Source: Lentzea sp. NEAU-D7 (GTDB lineage Bacteria; Actinomycetota; Actinomycetes; Mycobacteriales; Pseudonocardiaceae). From it: DNA of 64,000 bases. Position numbers and translations under genes: made by a program. The notes below the pieces were generated by a model. It had not been told where the DNA came from. It made no database searches and saw only the letters and a list, made by a program, of their open reading frames with translations. The stretch lies in contig NZ_JAPJDL010000011.1 of assembly GCF_026242055.1 (NCBI RefSeq), positions 186,001 to 250,000 of the forward strand. The letters are read 5' to 3'. Shown here in pieces: positions 15,170 through 24,851 of the stretch. Numbering within the stretch: position 1 is the stretch's first letter; each line of letters begins with the position of its first letter.

Positions 15170-16237
15170 ATGACGAGTGCCGCCCTACGCAGCAGGGCGT
15201 GGAAACTGCTTGAGCTGGTCACGACGCCGCTGCTGCCGTCCGACTACCTCGACCTGGTGAGTCCCCTCCGCTCAGGTGCTGACCTGCGCGGCCGCATCGA
15301 GGCCGTGCACCGCGAGACAGACGATGCCGCGACGATCGTGATCAAGCCCGGCAAGGGCTGGCGCGGTCACGTCGCCGGTCAGTACGTCCGGGTCGGCATC
15401 GACGTCGACGGCGTGCGCCTCTGGCGCGCGTACTCGGTCACGTCGCCGACGAACCGCGCGGACGGCCGCATCACGATCACCGTGAAGGCCATCCCCGACG
15501 GCAAGGTCAGCAACCACCTGGTCCGCAAGGCGAAGCCCGGCACGGTGATCCAGCTCGACCAGGCCACCGGCGAGTTCGTCCTGCCCGCCGCCAAGCCCGC
15601 CAAGGTGCTCTACCTGACGGCCGGCAGCGGCATCACGCCCGCGATGGGCATGCTGCGCGACTCGCGGCTCGCCGACGTCGTGATGGTGCACTCCGCGCCG
15701 CGCAAGGAAGACGTGATCTTCCGCAACGACCTGCACGACCTGGTCGCGGACGAGGCGCTGAAGCTGGTCGAGCTGCACACCGACACCGACGGCATGCTCG
15801 ACGTCGCCGAGCTGGAGAAGCTCGTGCCCGACTGGGCCGAGCGCGAGACCTGGGCCTGCGGGCCGGCGGGCCTGCTCGACGCCGCCGAGGCGCACTGGGC
15901 GGAGCACGGCATCGCTGAGCGCCTGCACACCGAGCGGTTCCGGCCGACCGTGGTCGTGGCCGGCGAGGGTGGCGAGGTCACGTTCGGCAAGACCGGCAAG
16001 ACCGTCGAGGCCGACGGTGCCACGCCGCTGCTGAACGTCGGCGAGGAGGCGGGCGTGCTGATGCCGTCCGGCTGCCGCATGGGCATCTGCTTCGGCTGCG
16101 TCACGCCGCTGAAGTCCGGCGCGGTGCGGGACCTGCGCACCGGCGAGATCACCCAGGCCGAGGACAGCCCCACCGCGCACGTGCTCGTCCAGACCTGCGT
16201 GTCCGCCGCGGCGGGCCCCTGCGAACTCGAACGCTAG
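15170..16237 (+). CDS. Ferredoxin reductase with C-terminal [2Fe-2S] domain
   Basis: 355 residues. FAD domain with RAYSVTSP, NAD(P)-binding domain with LTAGSGITPAMGML and CGPAG, then a plant-type ferredoxin domain with C302-x4-C307-x2-C310 and C343. It passes electrons from NAD(P)H through FAD to its own iron-sulfur cluster and on to an oxygenase. The desaturase 80 bp downstream is the obvious acceptor; mycobacteria pair a similar reductase (Rv3230c) with DesA3. The ATG at 15170 is preferred over the longer reading frame that would overlap the divergent regulator. Confidence 0.93.
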   Translation: MTSAALRSRAWKLLELVTTPLLPSDYLDLVSPLRSGADLRGRIEAVHRETDDAATIVIKPGKGWRGHVAGQYVRVGIDVDGVRLWRAYSVTSPTNRADGRITITVKAIPDGKVSNHLVRKAKPGTVIQLDQATGEFVLPAAKPAKVLYLTAGSGITPAMGMLRDSRLADVVMVHSAPRKEDVIFRNDLHDLVADEALKLVELHTDTDGMLDVAELEKLVPDWAERETWACGPAGLLDAAEAHWAEHGIAERLHTERFRPTVVVAGEGGEVTFGKTGKTVEADGATPLLNVGEEAGVLMPSGCRMGICFGCVTPLKSGAVRDLRTGEITQAEDSPTAHVLVQTCVSAAAGPCELER

Positions 16238-16317
16238 CCAGCGCGCCCACCACTGACATTCCCTTCCCCCCGCGAAGTGGCCCTCCCCCAGCCACTGCTT
16301 CCCGGAAAGCGAGATTC

Positions 16318-17436
16318 ATGACCGCCATCGATCCCACCGCCCACCTGACCGACGAGCAGATCGAGGAGCTCGGCCGCGAGCTCGACGCGATTCGCGACGA
16401 GGTGATCGCCAGTCGTGGTGAGAAGGACGCGGCCTACATCCGCAAGGTCATCTCGGTGCAGCGCAAGCTGGAGCTGACCAGCCGCGGCATCCTGCTGTTC
16501 TCGCTCTTCCCGCCGGCCTGGATCATCGGCACCGCCGGTCTGTCGGTCGCGAAGATCATGGACAACATGGAGATCGGGCACAACATCCTGCACGGCCAGT
16601 GGGACTGGATGCGCGACCCGAAGATCCACTCCACGACCTGGGAGTGGGACCACGTCTCGCCGGCCGAGCAGTGGAAGCACTCGCACAACGAGCTGCACCA
16701 CACGTACACCAACGTGATCGGCAAGGACAACGACCTCGGCTACGGCATCATGCGCGTGGACGAGGACCAGAAGTGGCACCCGATGCACCTGGGTCAGCCG
16801 CTGTGGAACTTCATCAACGCCTGCTTCTTCGAGTACGGCATCGCCGCGTACGACCTGGAGCTCGGCAAGAACCTGCACAAGCGCCGCCGCAACAACCCGG
16901 AGTTCCGGGCGCGCGCCAGGGCCGTGGGCCGCAAGATCCGCAAGCAGGTGCTCAAGGACTACGTGATCCACCCGCTGCTGTCGGGCCCGTCGTTCCTGAC
17001 CACGCTCGCGGCGACGTTCACCGCGAACCTGGTCCGCAACCTCTGGTCGCACTCGGTGATCATGTGTGGTCACTTCCCCGAGGGCGTGCAGACCTTCGAG
17101 CGCCGGTCGATCAAGGGCGAGACGCGCGGCCAGTGGTACCTGCGCCAGATGATGGGTTCGGCGAACATCAGCGGCAGCAAGGCCATGCACTTCATGACCG
17201 GCAACCTGTCGCACCAGATCGAGCACCACCTGTTCCCGGACCTGCCGAGCAACCGGTACGCCGAGGTCGCGGTCAAGGTGAAGGCGCTGTTCGAGAAGTA
17301 CGAACTGGACTACGTGACCGGCCCGCTGCCCAAGCAGGTCTTCTCCGCGTGGCACAAGGTCTTCCGCCTGTCGCTGCCGAACCGCAAGCCCAAGGTCAAG
17401 GCGCCGGCCAAGGACAAGGAACTGGTCGCCGCCTGA
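16318..17436 (+). CDS. Membrane fatty acid desaturase (DesA3-like)
   Basis: 372 residues. All three histidine boxes of the acyl desaturase family are present: GHNILHGQ, HSHNELHHT and HQIEHHLFPDLP, binding the di-iron centre on the cytoplasmic side between membrane helices. It inserts a double bond in acyl-CoA or acyl lipids using O2 and electrons from the adjacent reductase. Length fits the mycobacterial stearoyl-CoA delta-9 desaturase type. Together with the upstream gene and the PucR regulator this makes a small membrane-fluidity unit. Confidence 0.93.
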   Translation: MTAIDPTAHLTDEQIEELGRELDAIRDEVIASRGEKDAAYIRKVISVQRKLELTSRGILLFSLFPPAWIIGTAGLSVAKIMDNMEIGHNILHGQWDWMRDPKIHSTTWEWDHVSPAEQWKHSHNELHHTYTNVIGKDNDLGYGIMRVDEDQKWHPMHLGQPLWNFINACFFEYGIAAYDLELGKNLHKRRRNNPEFRARARAVGRKIRKQVLKDYVIHPLLSGPSFLTTLAATFTANLVRNLWSHSVIMCGHFPEGVQTFERRSIKGETRGQWYLRQMMGSANISGSKAMHFMTGNLSHQIEHHLFPDLPSNRYAEVAVKVKALFEKYELDYVTGPLPKQVFSAWHKVFRLSLPNRKPKVKAPAKDKELVAA

Positions 17437-17556
17437 GACGGGCAATGGTTCAGATCTTTCGGCCGTACCGGCGACACCGCCGGATCCGGTGAGATTCCTT
17501 CGTAGGGCCCGAGTTCCACCCCTGCTGCTTCATCGGGCCCTCCGACGGAGGAACTC

Positions 17557-19338
17557 ATGCGAAGGGTCTACCTCGTCGCGGCCACCCTGCTCATGGCCGC
17601 GACGATCTACACGCCTGCCTCGAACGCGGCTCCTGCCGCCGCGGCGATCACCGAGACCGTCTACGTCGAGTCCACGATCGACAGTGACGCGGACGGCAAG
17701 CTCGACCGGATCGCCGCCGACGTCATGCGGCCCGACACGGCCGGCCGAGTGCCGATCGTGATGGAGGCCAGCCCCTACTACGGGCTGGGCGCGACGGCCG
17801 CGTCGGCGACGAACGTGCCGCGCGGCTTCGGCCGCTGGTACGACGAGTACTTCGTGCCGCGCGGGTACGCCGTCGTCGAGATGGAGATGCAAGGCACCTC
17901 CCGCTCGACCGGCTGCCCGACCACGGGTGGTCCCGAGGACACCGCGAGCGTCCGCGCGGTCGTGGACTGGCTCAACGGCCGCGCCAAGGCGTTCTACGCG
18001 GACGGCCGGGCGGCGGTGGCGAGCTGGAGCACCGGCAACGTCGGCATGCTCGGCGTCTCCTACAACGGCACGCTGCCCAACGCGGCCGCCGCGGCGAACA
18101 TCCCCGGCGTGAAGACGATCGTGCCGATCGCCGCGATCTCCAGCTGGTACGAGTACGCCCGTGACCAGGGCATCGGGTACAAGGGCTGGGAGTCCAACTA
18201 CCCGACCTTCCTCGCCAACTACGTCGTGAGCGCGGCGCAGAAGGCGAAGTGCAAGCCGGTGTTCGACCAGCTGTCCCGCGAGGACGGCGACGAGTCCTTC
18301 GACTACACGTCGTTCTGGAAGGCCCGCGACTACCGGGTGGGCGCGCAGAACGTGTCCGCGTCGGTGTTCGCCGTGCACGGCCAGGCGGACTGGAACGTCA
18401 AGCCGTCCCAGTTCGGCCGCTGGTGGAAGGAACTGGCGGACCGCGGCGTGCCGCGCAAGATCTGGCTGCACCGGGGCGGGCACCTCGACCCGATCTCGTT
18501 CCGCCAGGCCGAGTGGCAGCGCGTCATGGGGCTGTGGATGGACCACTGGCTCAAGGGCGCGGACAACGGGATCATGAACGAGCCCATGGCCGACGTGCAG
18601 AAGCCGGACGGCAGCTGGGAACAGGCCGCCACGTGGCCGCGGCCGGACACCAAGGACACCACGCTGTACTTCGGTCCGGCGGCCGGTGGCATGTCCGGTT
18701 CGCTGACCACCACACCGGTGGCCGGTGGCACGCAGAGCCTGCGCGCGAACGCGAACATCAGCGAGGCGGCCATGATGGCCAACCCGGAGACCGCGAACAC
18801 CAGCCGGCTGGCCTACCTGACGGCACCGCTGACGAAGGACGCGCGGTTGTCCGGTGAGGTCAGCCTGACCGTCCGCGTCGGGTCGAACCGGGCGTCGACG
18901 CCGCTCACCGCGTTGCTGGTGGACTACGGCCCGAGCACGCAGGCGGTGCTGTCCGAACGCAGCCCGCTGCAGCTGTCCACGGAGGTGTGCGGCAGGAACG
19001 ACCTGCGGGACAAGACCGGCTGCGCGCGTCCGCCGGACGTGTCGATCCAGGCGGTGTCGGCGACGATGCTGACCAAGGGTGCCGTCGACGCCAAGAACCG
19101 CCTGTCGCTCGAGACCGCGACCCCGTTGCCCACCAACGGGTCCACCGCGGACGTGACCTGGAAGCTGCACGCCAGGGACGCGTTGGTCCCGGCAGGGCAC
19201 CGGATCGGGATCGTGCTCGTCACGAACCACAACGCCTACATCGCCGCGGACGCGGCGGCGAGCGGTGTCTCGCTGTCCGTGTCGCTCGGCGTCAGCAAGG
19301 TGGTGCTGCCGATCGTCGGTGGCGCGCTGAACAGGTGA
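17557..19338 (+). CDS. Secreted CocE/NonD family hydrolase (Xaa-Pro peptidase S15 type)
   Basis: 593 residues with a signal peptide (about 1-27, ending SNAAPA). The alpha/beta-hydrolase domain holds the nucleophile S168 in GVSYNG, a catalytic Asp in GQADWNV and the His in HRGGHLDP. The C-terminal half is the beta jelly-roll typical of X-Pro dipeptidyl-peptidases and cocaine-esterase-like enzymes. It could be an extracellular Xaa-Pro dipeptidyl peptidase or an esterase; the sequence alone does not decide. The start follows a GGAGGAA ribosome site. Confidence 0.9.
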   Translation: MRRVYLVAATLLMAATIYTPASNAAPAAAAITETVYVESTIDSDADGKLDRIAADVMRPDTAGRVPIVMEASPYYGLGATAASATNVPRGFGRWYDEYFVPRGYAVVEMEMQGTSRSTGCPTTGGPEDTASVRAVVDWLNGRAKAFYADGRAAVASWSTGNVGMLGVSYNGTLPNAAAAANIPGVKTIVPIAAISSWYEYARDQGIGYKGWESNYPTFLANYVVSAAQKAKCKPVFDQLSREDGDESFDYTSFWKARDYRVGAQNVSASVFAVHGQADWNVKPSQFGRWWKELADRGVPRKIWLHRGGHLDPISFRQAEWQRVMGLWMDHWLKGADNGIMNEPMADVQKPDGSWEQAATWPRPDTKDTTLYFGPAAGGMSGSLTTTPVAGGTQSLRANANISEAAMMANPETANTSRLAYLTAPLTKDARLSGEVSLTVRVGSNRASTPLTALLVDYGPSTQAVLSERSPLQLSTEVCGRNDLRDKTGCARPPDVSIQAVSATMLTKGAVDAKNRLSLETATPLPTNGSTADVTWKLHARDALVPAGHRIGIVLVTNHNAYIAADAAASGVSLSVSLGVSKVVLPIVGGALNR

Positions 19339-19344
19339 TGACGA

Positions 19345-19382
19345 GCCGGGGCCCGCGGACTTCACAGTGCGCAGGCCCCGGC
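19345..19382 (+). terminator. Hairpin between the S15 hydrolase and lgt
   Basis: GCCGGGGCC (19345-19353) pairs with GGCCCCGGC (19374-19382), a perfect 9-bp GC stem with a 20-nt loop, 7 bp after the stop codon. No T-run follows, as is common in high-GC actinobacteria. Confidence 0.5.
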
Positions 19383-19399
19383 CTCGCTAGCCTGGCGCG

Positions 19400-20308
19400 A
19401 TGCTCCTGGCAGCCATACCGAGTCCCACCCAGGGCGTGTGGCACCTCGGCCCGGTGCCGATCCGCGCCTACGCGTTCTGCATCATCGCCGGCGTCCTCGT
19501 CGCCGCCTGGCTGACCGAACGCCGGTACGTCGAGCGCGGCGGCAGGCCCGGTGTCATCAACCAGATCGCCACGTGGGGCGTTCCGTTCGGCGTCGTCGGT
19601 GCCCGGCTCTACCACGTGGCCACGTCCTGGCAGCCGTACTTCGGCCCGGACGGCGATCCCGTGCGCGCCCTCTACATCTGGGAAGGCGGGATGGGCGTCT
19701 GGGGCGCGATCGCGTTCGGCGCGCTCGGAGCCTGGATCGGTGCCAGGCGCGCCGGCGTCGCGCTGCCTCCGCTGGCCGACGCGGCGGCCCCCGGAATCCT
19801 CCTGGCACAGGGGATCGGCCGTCTCGGCAACTGGTTCAACAACGAGGTGTACGGCGGCCCGACCGACCTGCCCTGGGGGCTCACGATCCACGAGTGGGAC
19901 CAGGACGCGGGCCGTGCGGTGATCGGTCCGGACGGAGCGCCCGTGGTGCTGGGGACGTTCCACCCGGCGTTCCTGTACGAACTGCTGTGGACTTTCGCCG
20001 CGGCGGCCGTGGTGATCTGGGCGGACCGCCGGTTCCGGCTGGGGCACGGCCGCGCGTTCGGCCTGTACGTGGTGCTCTACACGCTGGGCAGGCTGTGGAT
20101 CGAGGCGCTGCGCATCGACCAGGCGAACACGGTCCTGGGCCTGCGCCTGAACATCTGGACCTCGCTGGTCCTGGGTGTCGGTGCCGCCGCGCTGACGCTG
20201 TGGTCGGCACGGCGGCACCCCGGCAGGGAGGACCTCGGGCCGGCTTCGGCGCCGAGTCGTACGCCTCCGCCAGCGGACGCGGTGTCCGGACGGACCGCCG
20301 AGGGCTGA
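19400..20308 (+). CDS. lgt: Prolipoprotein diacylglyceryl transferase
   Basis: 302 residues with the Lgt signature GRLGNWFNNEVYG (conserved Arg and Asn-rich motif), a His in the first periplasmic region (GARLYHV) and about seven membrane helices. It adds diacylglycerol from phosphatidylglycerol to the lipobox Cys of lipoproteins. A TAGCCT -10 box 6 nt before the ATG suggests a leaderless mRNA. Actinobacteria often carry more than one copy, and its neighbours are unrelated, so this may not be the only lgt. Confidence 0.95.
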   Translation: MLLAAIPSPTQGVWHLGPVPIRAYAFCIIAGVLVAAWLTERRYVERGGRPGVINQIATWGVPFGVVGARLYHVATSWQPYFGPDGDPVRALYIWEGGMGVWGAIAFGALGAWIGARRAGVALPPLADAAAPGILLAQGIGRLGNWFNNEVYGGPTDLPWGLTIHEWDQDAGRAVIGPDGAPVVLGTFHPAFLYELLWTFAAAAVVIWADRRFRLGHGRAFGLYVVLYTLGRLWIEALRIDQANTVLGLRLNIWTSLVLGVGAAALTLWSARRHPGREDLGPASAPSRTPPPADAVSGRTAEG

Positions 20309-20324
20309 TCGCGACCGTCCGGAC
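20284..20324. terminator. Bidirectional hairpin between convergent lgt and yceI genes
   Basis: GTCCGGACGG (20284-20293) pairs perfectly with CCGTCCGGAC (20315-20324). It overlaps the last codons of lgt and ends just before the stop of the YceI gene, well placed to end both transcripts. Confidence 0.55.
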
Positions 20325-20327
20325 CTG

Positions 20328-20837
20328 TCAGGCGGACTGGGAGATCACCGCGGTGACGGTGACGTCGACGTACCGGCCGATCATGAAACCCGGCGCGCGG
20401 ATGCCGAGCGCCCTGCGGTCCAGCCGCGCCGTCGCGGTCAGCACCGCCTCGCGTCCGTCCAGTGAGGACACCTCGACCGTCCCGCCGAGCTCGGCCTCCC
20501 TGCCCCGCGCGGCCAGCGTGCCGGTGACGTGCCAGCCGGTGCCCGCGGCCCGCGCGGACGTCGCGGTGAACGTCATCACGGGGTGCCGGTCGAGGTCGAG
20601 CAGGCCGGGTTTGCGCAGGTGCTGGTCGCGCTTGGCGATCCCGGTGTCGATGGCGCCGAGGTCCAGGGTGCCGTGCACGGCCAGCAACGCGCCGACCGGT
20701 CCGATCTCGACGGTGCCCGCGGTGACGGGCACCGTGCCGTTCGCCTTGCGGCCGAGGTTGCCGACCTGGAACGACGCGCTGCTGCGGCTCAGGTCCGCCC
20801 GCCACACACCGGCGGCGAGTGCTCGCGTGGTGGTCAT
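20328..20837 (-). CDS. YceI family protein
   Basis: 169 residues spanning a whole YceI lipocalin-like barrel: start WRADLSRSSASFQVGNLG, middle GTLDLGAIDTGIAKRDQHLR, end APGFMIGRYVDVTVTAVI. The family binds isoprenoid or amphiphilic lipids. This copy has no signal peptide, so it is probably cytoplasmic, unlike E. coli YceI. The ATG overlaps the stop of the upstream gene (ATGA). Confidence 0.88.
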   Translation of the reverse strand: MTTTRALAAGVWRADLSRSSASFQVGNLGRKANGTVPVTAGTVEIGPVGALLAVHGTLDLGAIDTGIAKRDQHLRKPGLLDLDRHPVMTFTATSARAAGTGWHVTGTLAARGREAELGGTVEVSSLDGREAVLTATARLDRRALGIRAPGFMIGRYVDVTVTAVISQSA

Positions 20838-21154
20838 GACCGGGCTCCGTCGTGCTCGAAGACCTCGAGGACCGGGTAGATCTCGACGCGGTCCGCGCCC
20901 GGCAGCAGCGCCGGGTCCTCGCCGGGCAGCAGCTGCGTGCTCATGATCGCCTTCTGGGTGTCGATCAGCGCCTGCTCGGACTCGGCGATCGACAGCACGA
21001 CCTCCGACCCGTCCGCGCGGCGGAGCACGTAGGTCCTGATGTTGCCCGGCACCGCCATGGCCGCCGGTGCGATCCGCTGCTTCGCCGCGAAGTCGGCCGC
21101 GGCCAGCTGTTCGGGGCCGCGGGGTCCGTCGAAGTAGGTGAGCTGCGCGTACAT
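20834..21154 (-). CDS. Small dimeric alpha/beta-barrel protein (ABM-like)
   Basis: 106 residues, beginning MYAQLTYFDGP and ending in an acidic beta strand (VEIYPVLEVFEHD), the pattern of antibiotic-biosynthesis-monooxygenase or stress-responsive ferredoxin-like barrels. No catalytic residue can be named. It is translationally coupled to the YceI gene and divergent from the LAL regulator, which may control both. Confidence 0.7.
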   Translation of the reverse strand: MYAQLTYFDGPRGPEQLAAADFAAKQRIAPAAMAVPGNIRTYVLRRADGSEVVLSIAESEQALIDTQKAIMSTQLLPGEDPALLPGADRVEIYPVLEVFEHDGARS

Positions 21155-21263
21155 GGTCGCCTCCTTGGGTGGTGCACCGAGTCTCGGCCCGTCCGCGGCG
21201 ACACGGATCCGTGCCAGTACGGAGACCGGTACCGAACCGCCACCGGTCGGCGATACTCCCGGC

Positions 21264-23978
21264 GTGGAGGAAGCCCCGATCTTCGGCCGCGACCGCGAGC
21301 TCGCCTCGCTGCGGGCGGGCCTCGTCGCCGCGGCGGGCGGCGCGGGCCGTCTCGTGCTCGTCGTCGGTGAGGCGGGCATCGGCAAGACCAGGCTGGCCAC
21401 GGCGGTGTCCGCGATGGCCGGTTCGTACGGCGTCCCGGTCGCACGGGGCCACGCCGTCGACGATCCCGGCATGCCTCCGTTGTGGCCGTGGCGCCGCCTC
21501 GCCCGCTCCGTGCCCGCGCTGCACCGCGTGCTCTCCGAAGGACACTCCGGCCAGGACGACTCGGCCCGCTTCGCCCTGCTCGCCGACGCGGCGGACGCCC
21601 TGGTGGCGGAGGCCGCGCCCGGCGGGCTGCTGCTCGTGCTGGAGGACCTGCACTGGGCCGACCGCACGTCGTTGCGCCTGCTGGCCCACCTCGCCACCGA
21701 ACTGCCCGCCTCCCGGATCCTCGTCGTCGCGACCTGTCGCGAGGCCGGCGGGGACCTGTCCGGCGTGATGCGCGCTCCCGCCGCCCGCACCCTGCACCTG
21801 GGCGGGCTGACGCGCGGCGACGTGGCCGGATGGGTGCGCTCCGCCACGGCCGTGCCGGACCCGGAGTCGCTGGCGGCACGGCTGGTGGACGGCACCGGCG
21901 GCAACCCGCTGTACGTGCGCATGCTGATCGACAGCGGGGAGGCCGCGGGGCACCGGGAACTGCACCGGATGGTGTTGTCCACACTGGACCGGCTGAGCCC
22001 GCACGCCCGCGACGTGCTCGGCGTGGCCAGCGTCCTGGGGGAGCGGATCGACCCCGCGCTGCTCGCGGCCGTCACCGGCGAGGACCCCGCCACGCCGCTC
22101 GACGACGCCGTCGCCGCCAGGGTCCTGCAGGCCGACGACGGGTCGCTGGCGTTCACACACGCGCTCGTGCGGGACGCCGTGTACGAGAGCTTGGCGCCGT
22201 CCGTGCGCGCGGAACTGCATCGGCGTTGCGCGCTGGCCCTTGCCGCCGCTGGTGGCGCGCCGGGACGCATCGCGACGCAGTGGCACCGGGCGAGCGGGGC
22301 GGACGCCGCCGCGGAGTGCTCGCGGTGGGCGGCGGAGGCGGCGCGAGCGGCCACCGCGGAACTCGCCTACGACGAGGCGGCCGGGTTCGCGGCGCTCGCC
22401 CTGGCAACGGCCGAGGAGAAGACGGCGGAGCTCACCCTCGGCCTCGCCCGCGCCGAGTTCCTCGCGGGAGAGACCCAGGCCAGCCTCGGCCACTGCCGCA
22501 CCGCCGCCCGCCTGGCGCAGCAGGCCGGCGCTCCCGACCTGATGGCGGAGGCCGCCCTCGTCATCACCGGGCTGGGCGACCGCTCGCTGCTGGCCGCCGT
22601 CGACCAGCTCTGCACGGCCGCGCTGCGGCACCTCCCGGAGGAGGCCACCGCGACCAGGGCCCGGCTGCTGGCGCGCCGGGCGATGGCGGCCACCACGACC
22701 GGTGCGGCGGAACGGGCGCGGGAGCTGTCCGCCGCGGCACTGGAGCTCGCCGTGCGCAGCGGTGATCCGGACGCGGAGCTGGACGGCATCCACGCGCGGC
22801 ACCTCACCCTGTGCGCGCCGCAGTTCAGGGACGAGCGGGTCGAGCTCGCGAACCGGGCCGTCGTGCTGGCCGAGACCGCACGGCAGCCGCACGCCGAGCT
22901 GTGGGGTCACGTCTGGCTGGTCGACGCGGCGCTCCAGGTGGGGGACCTGGTCGAGGTGGACCGGCAGCTGGACCTGATCGAGCAGTTCGCGGCGACGCGG
23001 CAGCACGGGGTCGCGTGGTGGCACCTGCACCGGCTGAGGGCCACGCGGGCGGCGCTGGTCGGGCAGTTGCAGAAGGCCGAGGAGTGCAACGAGACGGCTC
23101 GCGCCATCGCCGAGCGGATGGGGGTCGCGGCGGCCAAGGGCATGTACTACGCGTTCCGCAACGAGATGGCGCAGCTGGTCGGCGGCATCGACGAGGCGGC
23201 GGCGCGGGAGGTGTTCGAGGTGATCGAGCTGGTCGGAGACATCCCGCTGGCCCGCGTCTACGTGCCGTTCCTGCACGCGATGCTCGGGCAGACCGCCCAG
23301 GCCGCAGCGACGTTCGAGGAGTTCCGGGCCATGCCGGCGGTGCTCGAGGCCGGGCCGACGTGGGCTCCGCTGGTCGCGCAGATCGGGGTGGTCGCCTGCA
23401 TGCTCGGCGACACCGAGGCGGCCGAGGGCGTCTACGCCGTGCTGTCCACATTGGACCCGTTCTTCGCCGCGGACGGGTCCGGCGCGGTGTTCTCCACCGC
23501 CGCGGTGCCGCGGTTGCTCGGCGACCTCGCGATGACCTGCGGACGGACGGAGGCCGCCGCCGGCCACTACCGGCTGGCCCTGGAGATGAACGCCCGCATC
23601 GGCGCCCGGCCGTTCGCCGCGCTGAGCCGGCTCGGACTCGCCCGCGCCCTCGTCGAACAGGGCGACCTGTCCCAGGCCCGCACGCTCGCGGCCGAGGCGG
23701 CGGCCGAGTTCCGCGCGCTGGACATGCCGGTCCGGCTGGCCGAGGCCGACCGGGAGCTGAAGCGGATCGGCGCGGTGGAACAGGCGCAGGACCCGTTGTC
23801 ACCGCGCGAGTCCGAGGTCGTGGACCTGGTGGCGCAGGCCCTGACCAACCGCCAGATCGCGACCCGCCTGCACCTGAGCGAACGCACCGTCGAGACCCAC
23901 GTGCGCAGCGTCCTGGCCAAGCTGGGGCTGCGCACCAGGACCGAGATCACCGCGTGGGAGCTCACCCGGCGGGCCTGA
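21264..23978 (+). CDS. LAL-type LuxR regulator with AAA/TPR domains
   Basis: 904 residues. AAA_16 ATPase at the N-terminus (FGRDRELASLRAG; Walker A GEAGIGKTR; Walker B LLLVLEDLHWAD), a long helical repeat middle, and a LuxR HTH at the end (LSPRESEVVDLVAQALTNRQIATRLHLSERTVETH, split as LSPRESEVVDLVAQ and LTNRQIATRLHLSERTV). Large LuxR (LAL/MalT-like) proteins sense ligands via the helical region. I choose GTG 21264 because GATACT lies 6 nt before it and the protein begins right at the ATPase domain; an ATG at 21138 would overlap the divergent gene. Confidence 0.9.
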   Translation: MEEAPIFGRDRELASLRAGLVAAAGGAGRLVLVVGEAGIGKTRLATAVSAMAGSYGVPVARGHAVDDPGMPPLWPWRRLARSVPALHRVLSEGHSGQDDSARFALLADAADALVAEAAPGGLLLVLEDLHWADRTSLRLLAHLATELPASRILVVATCREAGGDLSGVMRAPAARTLHLGGLTRGDVAGWVRSATAVPDPESLAARLVDGTGGNPLYVRMLIDSGEAAGHRELHRMVLSTLDRLSPHARDVLGVASVLGERIDPALLAAVTGEDPATPLDDAVAARVLQADDGSLAFTHALVRDAVYESLAPSVRAELHRRCALALAAAGGAPGRIATQWHRASGADAAAECSRWAAEAARAATAELAYDEAAGFAALALATAEEKTAELTLGLARAEFLAGETQASLGHCRTAARLAQQAGAPDLMAEAALVITGLGDRSLLAAVDQLCTAALRHLPEEATATRARLLARRAMAATTTGAAERARELSAAALELAVRSGDPDAELDGIHARHLTLCAPQFRDERVELANRAVVLAETARQPHAELWGHVWLVDAALQVGDLVEVDRQLDLIEQFAATRQHGVAWWHLHRLRATRAALVGQLQKAEECNETARAIAERMGVAAAKGMYYAFRNEMAQLVGGIDEAAAREVFEVIELVGDIPLARVYVPFLHAMLGQTAQAAATFEEFRAMPAVLEAGPTWAPLVAQIGVVACMLGDTEAAEGVYAVLSTLDPFFAADGSGAVFSTAAVPRLLGDLAMTCGRTEAAAGHYRLALEMNARIGARPFAALSRLGLARALVEQGDLSQARTLAAEAAAEFRALDMPVRLAEADRELKRIGAVEQAQDPLSPRESEVVDLVAQALTNRQIATRLHLSERTVETHVRSVLAKLGLRTRTEITAWELTRRA

Positions 23979-23990
23979 CCAGGCCCGCCG
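23967..23990. terminator. Hairpin at the end of the LAL regulator gene
   Basis: CGGCGGGCCT (23967-23976) pairs perfectly with AGGCCCGCCG (23981-23990) around the tetraloop GACC, spanning the TGA stop. It lies between convergent genes. Confidence 0.65.
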
Positions 23991-24010
23991 CCCCGGGATG
24001 AGATCCGGTC

Positions 24011-24796
24011 TCAGCGTTCGCCGTCTCCGCTGAACCGCCCGTGCCTCCCCGCGCCGCCCGCGAACCGGGCGGCTCCGGCCACCCCTTCCCGGGCCACGAT
24101 CGGCACCCCCGCCGCCCCTTCCGCCCGCAGCGCCTCCGCCAACGGCAGGTCCAGCCCGCCGTAGACCGACGCCCGGTCGGCCAGCACGCACTCGAACGGG
24201 AACCCGGCGATCTGCCCGGCCAGCTCCAGCGCCGCCGCCACCGCCTGCCCCGGCTCGACCACCCGGTTCGCCAGGCCGATCGCCAGCGCCTCCTCGGCGT
24301 GCACCGGACGTCCGGTCAGGATCAGGTCCAACGCGCGCCCCAGCCCGACGACCCGGGGCAGCCGCACGGTGCCGCCGTCGATCAACGGCACGCCCCACCT
24401 CCGGCAGAACACCCCGAACACCGCGTCGCTCTCGACGACCCGCAGGTCCGCCAGCAGCGCCAGCTCCAGCCCGCCTGCCACCGCGTAGCCGCTGACGGCC
24501 GCGATCAGCGGCTTGCTCAGCCGCAACCGCGTCGGTCCCATCGGCCCGGCACCGCCGCCGGAGGGATCGAGCTCGTTGCGCCGCGCCGGGTCGCCGACGG
24601 AGGTCAGGTCCGCCCCGGCGCAGAACGTCCCGCCCTCACCGGCGAGCACCGCCACTCGTTGCGACGGGTCCGCCTCGAACGCCAGGAAGGCCTCCCGCAG
24701 CTCGGCGGCCATCGGCCCGTCGACCGCATTGCGCCGGTCCGGGCGATTCATCCTGATCAACGTCGTCGTTCCGGTGATCTCCACCATGACGTCCAT
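24011..24796 (-). CDS. Enoyl-CoA hydratase/isomerase family protein
   Basis: 261 residues. The crotonase fold shows the oxyanion-hole segments FCAGADL and VSGYAVAGGLELAL and the region GVPLIDGGTVRLPRVVG. The usual catalytic Glu of hydratases is replaced around GGTVRLPRV, so isomerase, hydrolase or another CoA-linked reaction is possible. The ATG at 24796 follows GGAGGTCAC. It is divergent from the molybdo-oxidoreductase operon; no other beta-oxidation genes are adjacent. Confidence 0.88.
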   Translation of the reverse strand: MDVMVEITGTTTLIRMNRPDRRNAVDGPMAAELREAFLAFEADPSQRVAVLAGEGGTFCAGADLTSVGDPARRNELDPSGGGAGPMGPTRLRLSKPLIAAVSGYAVAGGLELALLADLRVVESDAVFGVFCRRWGVPLIDGGTVRLPRVVGLGRALDLILTGRPVHAEEALAIGLANRVVEPGQAVAAALELAGQIAGFPFECVLADRASVYGGLDLPLAEALRAEGAAGVPIVAREGVAGAARFAGGAGRHGRFSGDGER

Positions 24797-24851
24797 GTGA
24801 CCTCCGTGATCAGCAGTGGCGTTCGGCCCGCCGCTGGCGTCTACTGACACG

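Noticed and set aside
17468-17483. CCGGCG-ACAC-CGCCGG hairpin after the desaturase
   Set aside because: A 6-bp stem with no T-run is too weak to call a terminator in sequence this GC-rich.
21138-21263. Upstream ATG start for the LAL regulator
   Set aside because: It would overlap the divergent gene start and its ribosome site; the extra residues show no domain, and a -10 box sits before GTG 21264.
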